From assembly GCA_023374045.1 (NCBI GenBank), contig CM041777.1:108837588-108901587 (forward strand): 64,000 bases of DNA, in the 5' to 3' direction. The stretch comes from Limonium bicolor. Lineage: Eukaryota; Streptophyta; Magnoliopsida; Caryophyllales; Plumbaginaceae. Positions 12,242 to 24,100 of the stretch are shown piece after piece; positions within the stretch are counted from its first letter, which is position 1, and every line of letters begins with the position of its first letter. Position numbers and translations under genes: made by a program. The notes below the pieces were generated by a model that was not told the origin of the DNA, ran no database searches, and saw only the letters and a program-made list of their open reading frames with translations.

Positions 12242-13535
12242 TATGGTTTTCTTGCAGTCTGTTTGCTACCGGTTTACACCAGCTTGAGTGTTGTTTGTTT
12301 TTCTGTATGTTTATGACTTTGTAAGATTTAAATCATGAAATGAGTTTACAGTCATTGTTATTATTGTGGTGTGTACGTTCCGATACCGTTTAACCTCGAA
12401 TACGTGCTAACCCGTTAGCTAACCAATGTTAGGAAAACGTAAGAGAACGGTATTCGGCTTTTAACGTTTCAACTTACGGAACGTTCTAACTACGGCTATC
12501 CGTGTGTTAGTTGTGGTTTGTGTTGTTAAAATGTATCCCATCTCCCTTGTGTGCCTAACAGGGCCTAAACACTTACAGTGTGAATTAATGTGTTAAGTTC
12601 CGTCAATGGGACTACTAACAAGTGTATAACCGGGGGGGTGAGGAATCCGGGTGTCCGGTCGCGCGTGTATGTTCGAGTGTCGATATCTGGATCAGATTCG
12701 ATTCTCTTTATGTTTTGATTGTTTTCCTTCTTGGATTACAATCTCCCTCAAGTCTAATTAATGGCTTTCCTACCTTGACTTAAGTTCGGGGCTAGGGGGA
12801 ATTTATGTATGGTATGATTGGATCACTATATTCGACATGTCTTGGGGTAAGTTAAACGTTCGACAAACCGAGCGGTAACAAGTTAGGTAACGGGCTTAAT
12901 ATGAGGATGGCAACATTCTCTAGGCTCAACCAAGCTTGGCTAACTGTTATTTGGTACGTTTCCATAAGTGAATCGTTTCTACTGATGTTATGTGTACGTT
13001 GTTAATGTACAATGAGTGTTGCTGTGTTTATGTATATTGTTTGTTTAAAATAAACCTCATGTTCATTATGACAATTAGTTGCGTGTATCCCGGTAGCTGA
13101 CGGGCTGCACGTTAATCATACCAGCCAAGGGTTGCTGAGCCCCTTTGGGGCACCATATTTTATTTTGCAAGATGAGGATCGAAGAAGCGGAGTCGCTTTA
13201 GTTCCTAGGTGTAATGAAATACTTTTGTTAGCTTTTGGATGTTGGACCCGGGATGCGCCTGTGCTCCCGTGGTCGTATATTTTGGTAGCGTCAGAATTAC
13301 AGTGATGGTTTGTATATGTATACACTCGGTATAGTTGGTTTATATGTATGTGGATGTTAGTACCTATTGCTCGGGAGTCTGTGTCCATCAGACCGATACA
13401 TTTGTACGTATTTAGCATTGTTAGCCACGTGGGTGGCTAACGGCGTGTAACATCATCCCATTTTAGTTAATGTTTAAGTTACGAATTTCCGCTGCAGTTA
13501 CCGTTTATTGTTAAGTTTTCAGTTGGGGTGTTACA
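12242..13535 (+). mobile_element. Ty3/gypsy LTR remnant, 3' part
   Basis: Gag-like sequence stops near 12241. What follows is non-coding and ends in ggggtgttaCA at 13535, the same terminus as the LTR at 10491. The hairpin 94 bases before the end, and a shared block (atattttattttgcaagatgagg here against catttttatttcaggagact near 10100), place it as the last 1.3 kb of a related but strongly diverged LTR. It directly abuts a LINE ORF1 at 13536, so the LTR element probably inserted into that LINE. Confidence 0.6.
13420..13441 (+). other. Hairpin near the LTR remnant 3' end
   Basis: GTTAGCCAC (13420-13428) and GTGGCTAAC (13433-13441) form a perfect 9-bp stem around a GTGG loop. The position relative to the LTR end (94 bases) resembles the hairpin at 10361-10388 (103 bases). 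Confidence 0.6.
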
Positions 13536-13539
13536 CAAT

Positions 13540-14190
13540 CAGAACCAAGTATCGATAAAAAATACTCATTATAATACTCATTCGGAAGGTCAGGAATACG
13601 CACCAGAACTTCCAGGCTCAACAAAGCTTCCGAACAAGGGTTAAAATTGGGTCTTCATCTTTGAATCGTTAGATAATGGTCCATGATTGGCCATGGTCCC
13701 TCCGTTAAAACAAATTGAACATCCTCTGGGCAGGTAAACACAATTTTGTAAAATCCGTTCGACAAATCGTCCATCAAGAAGTCCCCTCACAACTTCCACC
13801 TGTTTTAAGCCTATCCTTCATAACATTCATTGGGAGGTTCTTCCCTAATAGTTTTACGATCAATGCATCCTGCCATGGCATTCGATACTTCAGCTTCTGC
13901 TCCTTCGTGAGTATAACTGTCGGACACTTTGGGTCTTCATCTTCCATTGGATCTTCCTTATCGTCAGAAATTTCGTCAAGCATATCACTTCCAAAGTAGA
14001 ATGTCTCACCCTGAGTCTGGCCCGTTACCGCCTTCTTGAAGGTTAGGTTCTGATTCAAGGTTGGCTCCCCCATCATCAATCGCTTATCCGATTCGCTACC
14101 CATAACTGAATCAAAGCTCCCTGAATTTCTAGGTTTCTTGCTCACATTAAGTTCAACTTCATAATCTTCCATGAAACCCATTTCAGTCAA
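13540..14190 (-). pseudogene. LINE ORF1 fragment (DUF4283), broken
   Basis: The minus-strand ORF from 14190 (MTEMGFMEDYEVELNV) leads into a DUF4283 domain, the RNA-binding N-terminal domain of plant L1-type ORF1. Landmarks are MPWQDALIVKLLGKNL, then after a frameshift near 13780 MDDLSNGFYKIVF and GPWPIMDHYLTIQR, then LEVLVRIPDLPNEYYNE. The expected Trp after IQR is a TGA stop. The fragment ends where the gypsy LTR remnant begins (13535), so the C-terminal half and ORF2 are missing here. Confidence 0.82.
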
Positions 14191-15523
14191 AACTAATCCA
14201 CAACTTCAGAGGAAAATCACGAAGAGAGGAAGAAGAAGCTAAAATTAAAATAAAATCTCTACGCACAGGCCACAAGAGGTGACCTGTTAGAATGGGAACA
14301 ACCAAGAACGATGGTTAGACGTAGGAATCAGTGAGATTGAAGATGGGCAAGGAGGTAGACGACGACTCTCATCAGCGCTTTTTCTTCTTTTGAGAGAGAG
14401 AGAATTTCGTATCGTGTTAAAAAAACCGTACTAACTTTTAACATTAGTGATATTTTTTGCGCTTTAACACGTCAAATCATGTACCCATGGTAGGTCAGGT
14501 CTATTACCTCATTGATACCATCCCTCACATGCTTTCTTCTTCATTAAAGATATTCTTCTCTTTTGAAAGAGAGTAAATTTTTTTTACACATACTTCTTCC
14601 TCATGCATTAGCTTATAAGGATGAGGATGTGTATCACCTCTCTTAGGCTCTGTTCTTGAGTGAGATTATGAAGCTAGCCGAAGATTACTTATTTATGCCC
14701 CATTATCAAAGTAGATGAATAAGGTAGATTAAGTTTAATTACAATTTGTGAGACCCTTCATTTAATCTATACCATCCACCCTTTACTTTCAATGGTAGAT
14801 TAAATGCGAACGTTGCTCATACCAATGTTTTAACTTCATCAACCTATTTCATCTTCAGTTCTTCACTCAAAACGGAGCGCTAATGGGCACTACCAATCAA
14901 TGTTAAAGATTATTGACTTTCATATTGGACGCTCATTCATCAGTTGCATCTCCAAGGTACCAACTTTCATCATATAGATACATAACGAAGCCTTAGGATT
15001 TACAATTGTAACCACAAGAATCGTGGTAATCTCATTTCATAGTGTATCACTTTTTGTTTGGTACACATTAGAATTTACAATGTTCTTTTAAGTACACTTG
15101 GTAAGTCAACTCATCCTTCGACAAAAATGTAGTTGCAATATCACATTTTACATTGGTGATTTATAATGATATATAATAAATTAATTACAAGAAGAACTTC
15201 AACTTTTATGTCCAAATGATAATAAAATGCTTAAGTGAGTCTAATTTTGAAGTATATGTATATAGCTCTTGCAAATTTCTTAAATGAAATTTTTAGACAT
15301 CATTATTTTATTAGTTTAGCTTTATTGAGAAGCAAGTCATATGTCTCTTAAATGGTATTTTTAGGCCTCATTCTTATATGCCAATCTATTACTTTTTTTT
15401 TACCCATAATCATGTTCCACCATCCATATGTCAGCTCAACATTATTTAACTACACCAACCACACATACCTTTATCATAAATTTTTCAACTTTTACGGTTA
15501 AACTCTACCCATACTAATATGAA
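14191..15523. other. LINE 5' leader, then unassigned AT-rich DNA
   Basis: 14191-14410 is probably the LINE 5' leader: purine-rich upstream of the ORF1 ATG on the minus strand, with ctctctc runs near 14390. From 14411 to 15523 I see no gene, inverted repeat with target duplication, or other recognised element. Confidence 0.4.
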
Positions 15524-15722
15524 TGTTGGAGATCAAGTGTGAGTCCCACATTGAAAAATTATATAGCTAGTAAGTAGTTCATATAGCCTATGGGCTACTC
15601 CACCTAATGCCAATTGGTTTTAGGATGGAACCTCATGGGGTATTGGGCCTTACTAGTCTATTTGGGTATTTTATATAATTCCCTCCGTTGGGCCTATTCT
15701 TCTCCCCACAATATTTCTAACA

Positions 15723-15734
15723 TGATATTAGAGC
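15723..15734 (+). other. Primer-binding site of the TRIM element
   Basis: TGATATTAGAGC directly follows the 5' LTR CA end. It differs from the initiator-Met site TGGTATCAGAGC at two positions. Confidence 0.75.
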
Positions 15735-15895
15735 CCAGGTTCAACCTTGGGTAATGCACCACTGTCTAATGGATACCCGAGTAGAAACGGACTGTGTCAC
15801 GATAAACCAAGAGATGAGACCGGGCCAGTACCAAGTGGGGTCCAAACAGGGTGCAATGTGGGAGGCCTCGGAGGTGAAAGATTCACACTTGAGGG

Positions 15896-16558
15896 TAGGG
15901 CTGGCAAAACGGGTTGGCGGGTCGGGTTGAGCTTAACCCGAACACGACACGATTAATAAACGGGTCGACACGAACACGACCCATTTAATTAATCGGGTCA
16001 TGTACATCAACCCGAACACGAATATACTTTAACCCGACCCGACCCGTTTAACACGATTAGTTTTTTGTGTCAACCCGATTAACCTAGTAGAACACGACTA
16101 ATCTGATATTTACATGCGGCTATTCTCTCAATTCAAAGTCCAAATATGATTTGAATTTTGACGTATTAGTTTTCCTTGCCATACAGATTAAAGAGCACTA
16201 TTACAACAATATAATTTAAAATTCAATGGGTTGAGTAAAAAAATTAAAATTCTATGGGAATTGGGATGTCATCATGTGCCGATTTGGGTGTTTGGCTGTG
16301 TGGTTGGATAGAAAAGGAGAGTAGGTGATGTAATTTTAATCGGTAATGGGTTTGGATATATATATATAATTTTTCAACTTAAAGGTTAAACGGGTTGGCG
16401 GGTTACATTAGTTAAACCCGAACCCGACCCAATTATTAAACGGGTCAACCCGGACACGACCCGTTTATTTAATCGTGTCAAATTATAAAACCCAAACCCG
16501 TAAATTTCGTGTCGGGTTCGTGTTGGTCAAACGGGTCGTGTTGAAATTGCCAGCCCTA
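15896..16558. mobile_element. hAT MITE with perfect 8-bp target duplication
   Basis: The terminal inverted repeats are TAGGGCTGGCAA at 15896 and TTGCCAGCCCTA ending at 16558. The flanking 8-mer CTTGAGGG occurs at 15888-15895 and 16559-16566. The interior has many cgggtcgggtt/aacccgacccg motifs forming long subterminal inverted repeats, a common composition of plant hAT MITEs. It has no transposase and sits inside the TRIM element, so it is the younger insertion. Confidence 0.93.
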
Positions 16559-16610
16559 CTTGAGGGGGATATTGGAGATCAAGTGTGAGTCCCACATTGA
16601 AAAATTATAT

Positions 16611-17264
16611 CAATGGCCTCAGTAGTCATTATAGTGTTCTAGATCAATAAGTACGATGATAATGCATAGGCTTTGAACAAATCAATATTTTTTTAATTAA
16701 GTAATTATAGTACATACCTAAGAGAACAAAATAATACAAGAACATAAGTTTATGCGTAATAGTAAATTAATTTATTGTAAATAATTTTTCAAAACTCCAA
16801 TGGATAATTTGAAGTTACAAAAACTTACATATTATTGGACAAGCTTATCAACTTTTACATAATTTTTTTTTCTGCATTTTAAACTACATAAAATCACATT
16901 AAAATTCTTAAGTTAGCTAGATTTGAATATTTACTAATATTTTCAAATTTTGTTTACTAGCTTGTTTATACCTAACTAATAGAACATTAGTAATTGATAG
17001 AATAATTAATCCTCGAAGAAAATTTATTCGATCGAATCTCTCTCACCTAAGACAAGGCATATTGTGTGGTAACTTACCTCATTCTATTGCTACAGGACTA
17101 GTGATAATCTCTCAACATGAATATATCACTTTTTGACCATTAAAAACTTATAGACAAATATAAATGTGTAATGATAAAATTTGCTCTGTTTTAGTAATAT
17201 ATTTAAAAAAATTGAATTATATTTTAAAGCAATTTTTAAATAAGGATATAATTTTCAAATAAAA
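16611..17264. other. Unassigned AT-rich DNA
   Basis: No ORF, recognisable repeat end or RNA gene is seen here. Confidence 0.5.
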
Positions 17265-17490
17265 TCCGTTCAACAATAACTGTCATTTTAGAAACTTGCA
17301 CACTTATTAAGAAAAGTAGGACAATGACGCATGTGCCCCTACTTTTTACTTTTCCATTTAGATAATAATTACTTATATATTGAATAGTAGGGGTAAAAGT
17401 GGAAAGAAGTGTGTCAAAAAGCTAGAATGACAGATATTTTTGAACAAGAATCACATCCTAAAACGACAGATATTAATAAACGGAGGGAGT
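17265..17490. mobile_element. MITE remnant, Stowaway-like at one end
   Basis: The right end reads aaacggagggagTA, the Stowaway/mariner signature. The interior is an imperfect palindrome: tgcccctactttttacttttcc near 17332 mirrors ggggtaaaagtggaaag near 17388, and ccgttcaacaa...ctgtcattttag mirrors ctagaatgacag...tttttgaac. The left end has lost its ctccctccg tip. Confidence 0.6.
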
Positions 17491-17941
17491 ATTAATTTTA
17501 AAAGACAGTTAGCATTAATATAGTAACAAAATTATAGTCTAAATAGCTACAAAAACTATGTCGAGGATAATAAGTATCATGAATGATAATAAGTAGGATG
17601 AAATGAATAAATAGTTATGATAAGTTAATATAAGACATATTGTTCAATTGCATGACGTTAGATAAACATGTACTAACAAATATATAATAAAATAGTAGTA
17701 CTGATAAATTTATTACTAGTACTAAGTAAGCTACAAACCGAGGTTAAACCAAGGGAGGTTTGTTTGGGTTATAAGGAAATGGAACAAGAATGACTTTGTT
17801 TATATTTTATAAAAACATTATTCCTTATTTTTATTAAAAGATGGAGACTATGATTCCTTTTGCTTAATATTCTTTGACAGGTTATGGTTATTGATATTGA
17901 CCAGTGATTTCATTTTCACATAAAGACTGAAATAATCAAAA
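17491..17941. other. Unassigned intergenic DNA
   Basis: AT-rich; no gene or repeat boundary recognised. Confidence 0.5.
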
Positions 17942-17950
17942 TAAATTCTT

Positions 17951-19008
17951 GGGAAATTTCATGATATACCCCTGAGGTTTGAGCGAATTTTACGAGATAC
18001 CCCTGAGGTTTCATTTCATTACGAGATACCCCTGAGGTTTCATTTTTTTACGATATACCCCTGAGGTTTCATTTTCATTACGATATACCCTTGGGGTTTC
18101 AATTTTATTACGAGATGCCCCTCGGTTCAGATTCGGATATATTATATTTGTCATATCCTCATTTCACCGTCGCACCATATACCCCGTAACACGGGTTTAT
18201 GGTCAAATTTTTTAAAAATTTAAAATATGAAAAAAATGGACATAAAAATTAAAGATCAATTAATTTTTTTTTCAAATTTAAAAAACATAAATAAAAGTAT
18301 AAAAACAAATTAAAAAAATTAGAATCATACAAGGTTTAAAATAAATAGAAATGATTAACCAAAAAAAAATAATCTATTTAAAAACTTATTACATAATTCA
18401 AAAACTATTATAGCCGTGGCTTAAAATCATATGCCCCACAATAACCTCATGGATATATGGTCAAAGTTTTGTTTGAATTTAAAACTTAAATAAAATACTC
18501 ATATAAATTAAAGTTCATATAAAATTTGAAATCAATATTGAAAAATGAATATAATTAAATAAACAATAAACAAAAAAAAAATAAATAAATGACTAAAAAA
18601 TAAAATTGAGAACCCGGTTTATTTTAAACTTTTTATAATTCTATTTTTTTTAAATTATTTTTATACTTTTATTTATGTTTTTTAAAATTGAATTAAATTT
18701 TAATTGATCTTTAATTTTTCTGTGCATTTTGTTCATATTTTAAATTTTTAAAAAATTTGACCATAAATCCATGTTACGGACCATATGGTGCGAGGGTAAA
18801 ATGAGAATATGACAAATATATATATCCGAATCTGAACTGAGGGGCATCTCGTAATAAAATTGAAACTTCAGGGGTATATCGTAATGAAAATGAAACCTCA
18901 GGGGTATATCGTAAAAAAATGAAACCTCGGGGTATCTCGCAATGAAAATGAAACCTCAGGGGTATTTCGTAAAATTCGCTCAAACCTCGGGATATCATGA
19001 AATTTCCC
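17951..19008. mobile_element. Foldback Mutator-like element 1, 9-bp target duplication, arms of 30-bp repeats
   Basis: The tips are GGGAAATTTCATGATATACC (17951) and its near-complement ending gatatcatgaaatttCCC (19008). The flanking 9-mer TAAATTCTT occurs at 17942-17950 and 19009-19017 exactly. Each arm (about 300 bp) is a head-to-tail array of units like cgagatacccctgaggtttc, starting about every 29-31 bp (17971, 18002, 18031, 18060, 18090, 18120), mirrored on the right at 18840-18990. The core is AT-rich and non-coding. Nine-bp duplications and long inverted arms fit Mutator-like foldback elements. The 74-codon minus ORF through the right arm is a translation of the repeats. Confidence 0.9.
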
Positions 19009-19017
19009 TAAATTCTT

Positions 19018-19679
19018 TTTCTATGTCCATCATAATTTTTTTTTTCATTGTACCCTGACTAATTATGAAAAGCACTATTACCCTATACTTTTAAATTGTA
19101 AGTTGCAGATTTTTTACAAATTAAATTAATTAAAAATCTCCGAGACACAAGTAAAACATTAACACTATCACATCATCTTTTTCATTTCGTGTATCATTAC
19201 ATATTTTCTTTTTGGTTCCCCCTATGGTCAGGAGATAGATGTTTGAGGCATGGACCCGAATGCACTTCCTTCAACACTGAACAGTGTGCTCAATCAGAAA
19301 AATTAAGTGGGGGCGGCACCAGATGCGGGGTGGAAGCTGCATTAGGTAGTAGTAGTAGAATTTTAGACAACAACAATTATTTATTTTTTATCTTCCTTGT
19401 GCGCAATTATTGTTTAGCGTAGATATACTTCTCTTTTTTAATTACTCGAGAAACTTTATAATTGTTTATCCCGTAAATAGGAAGTTAAATTCTCTAAGCA
19501 TCACAATCCTCAATGTACTGAACAAAAATGACACAAAGCACTTGTCGTCGGCGATGATTATTTTAAATACTAGCAGTATTTAGCACCAAACACCTTCCCC
19601 TTCCAGGCGCTTTCTGAGCTTCGCCATTGCCAAGAATCCCCTCTCTCTCCTCGTGCCGCTCTTTCTCCTTTTCTCGACC
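19018..19679 (+). promoter_or_regulatory. Probable upstream region of the DUF707 gene
   Basis: Non-coding. The last part becomes pyrimidine-rich and GC-richer (ctctctctcctcgtgcc near 19635), as in many plant core promoters and 5' leaders. A TATA-like ttttaaatac lies at 19560. No element can be assigned firmly. Confidence 0.35.
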
Positions 19680-21194
19680 GCAAGCCGTGGCGCTTCCGGC
19701 ACGCACATCTGTCTTTCTCCCTCTCCGCACTGCGCTCGCTCTTTTCAACTTTTTTCCCTGAGGCGATCAGAGATTCAGAACTCTCGCTTTTTTTCTTAAA
19801 AAAATTAATGCTTTTTCTGCACTCTTCCTCCTATACATTCATCCGTCTTTACACCTTTTGAGTGGCCGACGGTCGTAGGAAAGGCTCGGCGCCCGGCGGA
19901 GGCTTCCTTGAGCTCCGTAACTTTATCTTCCCCGCGGGGTTTGTTTTTCTACAGACCTGTTTTCAAGGTATGTGTTTTTTTTTTCGCTTTTTGTTTGTCA
20001 TGCTTGTTCCCTGTTTTTTTTCGAATTCTCCGCGTTGTCTTGGTGATTCGTGAAATCCTAGACGGGAGAGGAAATTTAGCCTAATTGTGGAATAAAATAT
20101 AAGGAAGCTCATTCTTTCCGTTTTTATCTTTGTTAGTTAACAAAATTTTGATGATCATTAGTGTAGTGATTATTCCCCCGCAAGCTTTGCCTTTCCATTC
20201 TCGTCAAAACAATTGTTCGTTGCTTCTAGTCGTTGCTTAAATCTAAGCTGGATAGATGCTGACTATACGCATGCAAATTTTGCTCGTGTCTTCTTCTGCT
20301 TCCTTCACGTTTGTTATTTTTAGAATTCTGAGATTTTGTTGGAATAATTTAAGAGTCACAAGATTCTCGCCCCTCCACCCCCTCCCACACGCGCACGCAG
20401 AAAAAACAGAGTTTGCATGTGTTTCTGTGTGTATTTAGATACAACAGCGGTGGAATTTGGTATCCTAGGTAATTCGGTAGGTAGAGATATGGCTCTACCT
20501 CGCTACTATATTTTTGTGGTTTAGCAGAGTTTTTCAGTCACTGCAGTCTATCAATTTCCGTTCTGAATTACTCGTGGAGTTGAAGATATGACGGAATTCG
20601 GTACAAAACGAAACTCTTTCCAAATATAAGGGTTTTGGCTTTTTCTATAATTGTGCTACTGCTGCTGTTTACATGGTCATCCTTGCATTGCATTGCAAGA
20701 TGATATCTTCCGTCGCGACCAACTCTTATTTCTCAGAGAGGATGTTAATGAGGGTTTACATGTCCCTCCCCCTCCAAGCTATTCTTCTTGGGCATCTTTA
20801 AGGAGCCTTCCCCTGTTTTTATGCTACGATTATTTGTTTCAGTCGTATTCTTACGTTAGTGTTGATTTGAAGTCTCAGATGAATGGATGTTGTTTATGGA
20901 AGTTGGCAAGGCCATTTACTAGTCAATTCTCACTGCTCAGAGTGTATGGAGGGAAGAGAAACAAACTAGGCGATTTTAATTGTGATAACAGTTACTGGTC
21001 GAAGAAGTTTTTTTTTTTTTTTTTTGCAGTTTGCAAGTAGAAGTTTCCCAAAATTATATCTTGTTGGTTCATGTACCTTCTGCAAAGAGAACGGCTTAAC
21101 ATCTACCTTCATTGTCCCACTCTAGACCCCTTATCGAAACACCTTGAATTTGATTGCAGTTTGGTATGAAGGTCCAAAGATACTATTAAAGTCT
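19680..21194 (+). other. 5' leader exons and intron(s) of the DUF707 gene (inferred)
   Basis: A leader exon probably ends at 19967, where tttcaag is followed by gtatgtg, a strong donor. The start codon exon probably begins at 21160 after ttgattgcag. The DNA between (19968-21159) is T-rich and intron-like, although further leader exons cannot be excluded. The short in-between ORFs (20256, 20651) show no recognised domain. An upstream ATG at 21165 opens only seven codons before a stop. Confidence 0.4.
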
Positions 21195-24100
21195 ATGAAG
21201 ACAGCTAAGCCATGGAGATGGCTATCTAGGAAGAGAAGCTTCCTTGAGGGGGTCTGTTCTGTTTCCTTCTTTCTTTACTTCGTTCAGCTGTATATTCTCC
21301 CTTGCAAATGATTGTGACTCTTTCGTCCTTGATGGTACAGGGAGCACAAGGAGGTCATGGATTTAAGACGAAACAATTCTCATTCATAGGAATTATGTGC
21401 ATAGTTACGTTGTTCATTGTGTACAGAATTACAAATTATCAGTACCAGAAAACCGAGGTATTGCTGCACATTTTACATGGTTTCCCTTGTTATCTCAAGT
21501 TGACTTGCCTAAGTGGACTTTTGGTCACTGCTGTTTTCCTTTCTCTGTCACTTCTGCTGATTAAAGCAGCACCCAGCAAATTTAACCTTCTTGTAATTGA
21601 TAGCACTAGCTGATAAGTAATGTGTGTTCATTGAGGGTGGGTTCCTTTACTGTTCATATCTTCTCTCTTATCTTTCTATTGGGGACTGAAACTATTATTT
21701 TCCTTTTGGTTTTCCTTCAGGTGGAGAGCAGACTGTTTCCCTTTGGTGGAACAGAGGTGATTTTGCTATTACAGAATCCTTTCTTGAGTGTGTTTTTGGC
21801 CATTAGTCTGTCATCTAAATCTCTCCTCTCAGATTTCTGAGTTGACTTTGTTGTTTGACATAGGGATCTGGTTCAGGTAGGTTGGGTAGTCTACCCTATG
21901 GCATCGTTCAAGGGAGATCTGATTTCGAGTTGAAGCCCTTGTGGTCATCAGAAAAATTGATTTCCAAGGTTTTATATCAGATATCTCTAAGTCCATTTGA
22001 AGCCTGCCTTGCTATCTTCTATTACTTCTTTTCTAGGTTTGTCTTGTTTACACCAATGTGTGTGATAATAATATCATAATCAAACATGTTTTTTTATCAG
22101 GCTGATGGCCCAAGTCATCATCACTTACTTGCAATGGCTGTTGGAGCTCGCATGAAGGAGAATGTTGACATAGTAGTTCGGAAGGTACCATACAGTTTTG
22201 CTTATTTAGCTTGTCCTGGATCCGTGTTTTTGAAGAGACCCATAAATCATTTCATCTGCTTGCGTCCAGTTTCTTTCAGCAAACTTTACCATAGTGCTTT
22301 TTCACTATGACGGCAATACAGATGCATGGTCTGATTTGGATTGGAATACAAACGCCATACATATAGTGGCTCAAAACCAAACGAAATGGTAGGTTTGTAT
22401 TTCCAGCTGATTTAGTACTCATTCATATTCATGCCAAGCCTATTGATGATATCCAGCAGAGGTTGCCTTTGGTTTGATCATTTCAGCTTAGGGCTGAGTA
22501 CTCTCATGCTTATATTATTGCATCTCCTTGAATATTCTAGCCAGTTTGATTGAAGTCGTACAAAATGTTGTCTTAAATTAATACCTTTCCTTTTAGGTGG
22601 TTTGCGAAACGCTTTTTGCATCCAGATGTTGTCTCCATCTACGATTACATATTCCTTTGGGATGAAGATCTTGGAGTGGATCAGTTTGATCCCCAGAGGT
22701 ATGATGAACAGCTCAAAAGCTCAAAGTGCCTTTATCACCTTCTTATCCTTGACCTGTATTTCGTAAATAAAAGGATCATTTTTGTAGGATGTGATAAGTT
22801 TTAACTTCATCTTGAATTTTTTTGGGACTAATAATTATTTTTAAATGACATTGGAAGTCATTATCCTTTTCACTCTTGATGTAGTTGGTTCTAGTGTGTA
22901 GGGTTATGGAATCTGCTTCACTTTTTTGTGAAGGTAGAGATGATTAGTGGTTGAACATATTTCAGCATTCTTATTAACCTGCAACAGGTACTTGGATATT
23001 GTGAGAACAGAAGGGCTAGAAATATCTCAACCAGCCTTGGATCATGACTCTCTTGATATACATCATAGAATTACTATCCGAAACAAATTTGTCAGGTCTC
23101 ATAGGTGAGTGATTTTGCAGATTCCACATCTTACTTATAATTTTATAGAAACATTGTAATCTGTGTTAATGATTTATGCAGACGGGTGTATGATTATAGA
23201 GGCAGTTTAAAATGCACAAGGTCAAGCCGAGGTCCACCTTGCACAGGGTTTGTTACCGACAACATCTTTGATACTTCTATAGCTTACTTGGTGCCTCCAT
23301 CAATGTTTCTTATGTTCTTTCGTTCTCTTATTCTCTGAATTTGAACCTTTTGTGTTCTTCGGCGTGAAACCTTAAATTATGGCACTCAGTTTGAGTTGTA
23401 TATTTATTTAACTAATTGCTTTGGAAAGGCTATGTTTGGTAGCCTCTCTTGCTTTCCTACCATTATGGCCCCATAGGTGAACTCAGATGCTTTTGATTGG
23501 GATTTTGTTTTTTAGAAATGACATGTTGAAGTGTCCATTGTACTGTGTTCGTGGGAAGTTGCATCTTAGTGGTTGTGATGATATTTTGGGATCAGTTGGG
23601 TTGATTTTTCTAAGTTCCCGGAAGTCTCAGCGCCTTTGTGGTTAATTTCATCTGCAGATGGGTGGAAGGCATGGCACCAGTGTTTTCAAGGGCTGCATGG
23701 CATTGTGTCTGGCATCTTATACAGGTAACTCATCTTTGAAAATTCAAATTCTTTTGCTGGTTTGTAGCCTTAATGAAAATTCATTATTCTAAAAGGATTT
23801 CACTGCTAACCATCTATATACCAATTATGGGGCCAAATTTATTCGTGGCCTTGAACATTTTGTGCTAAACATGCTCATTTGCTCAATTAGACTTTTGACT
23901 TGGTTCCATGCGTTTGAATGAAATGTTGGTTTGAGGTTGAGATGCTAATCCTTCTTTTATAGATAAGAGCTACAAAAGAACAAGTAAGCTTTGATAAGAG
24001 GATAGGCATTATCAGGGCTTCATTCACTATTTCACTTTTTACTGCCTTTAAACATATTCGACAAAACAAAATTACTAGCTGGCCTGCTGAATGACTACTC

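Larger units (their letters stand above)
15524..16610 (+). mobile_element. TRIM-like non-autonomous LTR element, 3' LTR truncated
   Basis: The 5' LTR is 15524-15722 (TGTTGGAGATC to tttctaaCA). A primer-binding site and about 150 bp of non-coding interior follow. A purine tract (cttgagggggat) then leads into a 41-bp start of the 3' LTR (16570-16610, attggagatcaagtgtgag) identical to the 5' copy apart from the first bases. The 3' LTR breaks off at 16610. A hAT MITE is inserted in the interior. There is no coding capacity; the 69-codon ORF at 15747 is chance. Confidence 0.78.

Noticed and set aside
13445..13535. A 91-bp mini-element with TGTAACA...TGTTACA ends
   Set aside because: The right end is the normal LTR terminus and the left match is seven bases only; the hairpin and block order fit an LTR 3' end better.
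18774..18998. 74-codon minus ORF with internal peptide repeats (RYTPEVSF type)
   Set aside because: It is the translation of the 30-bp monomers of the foldback arm.
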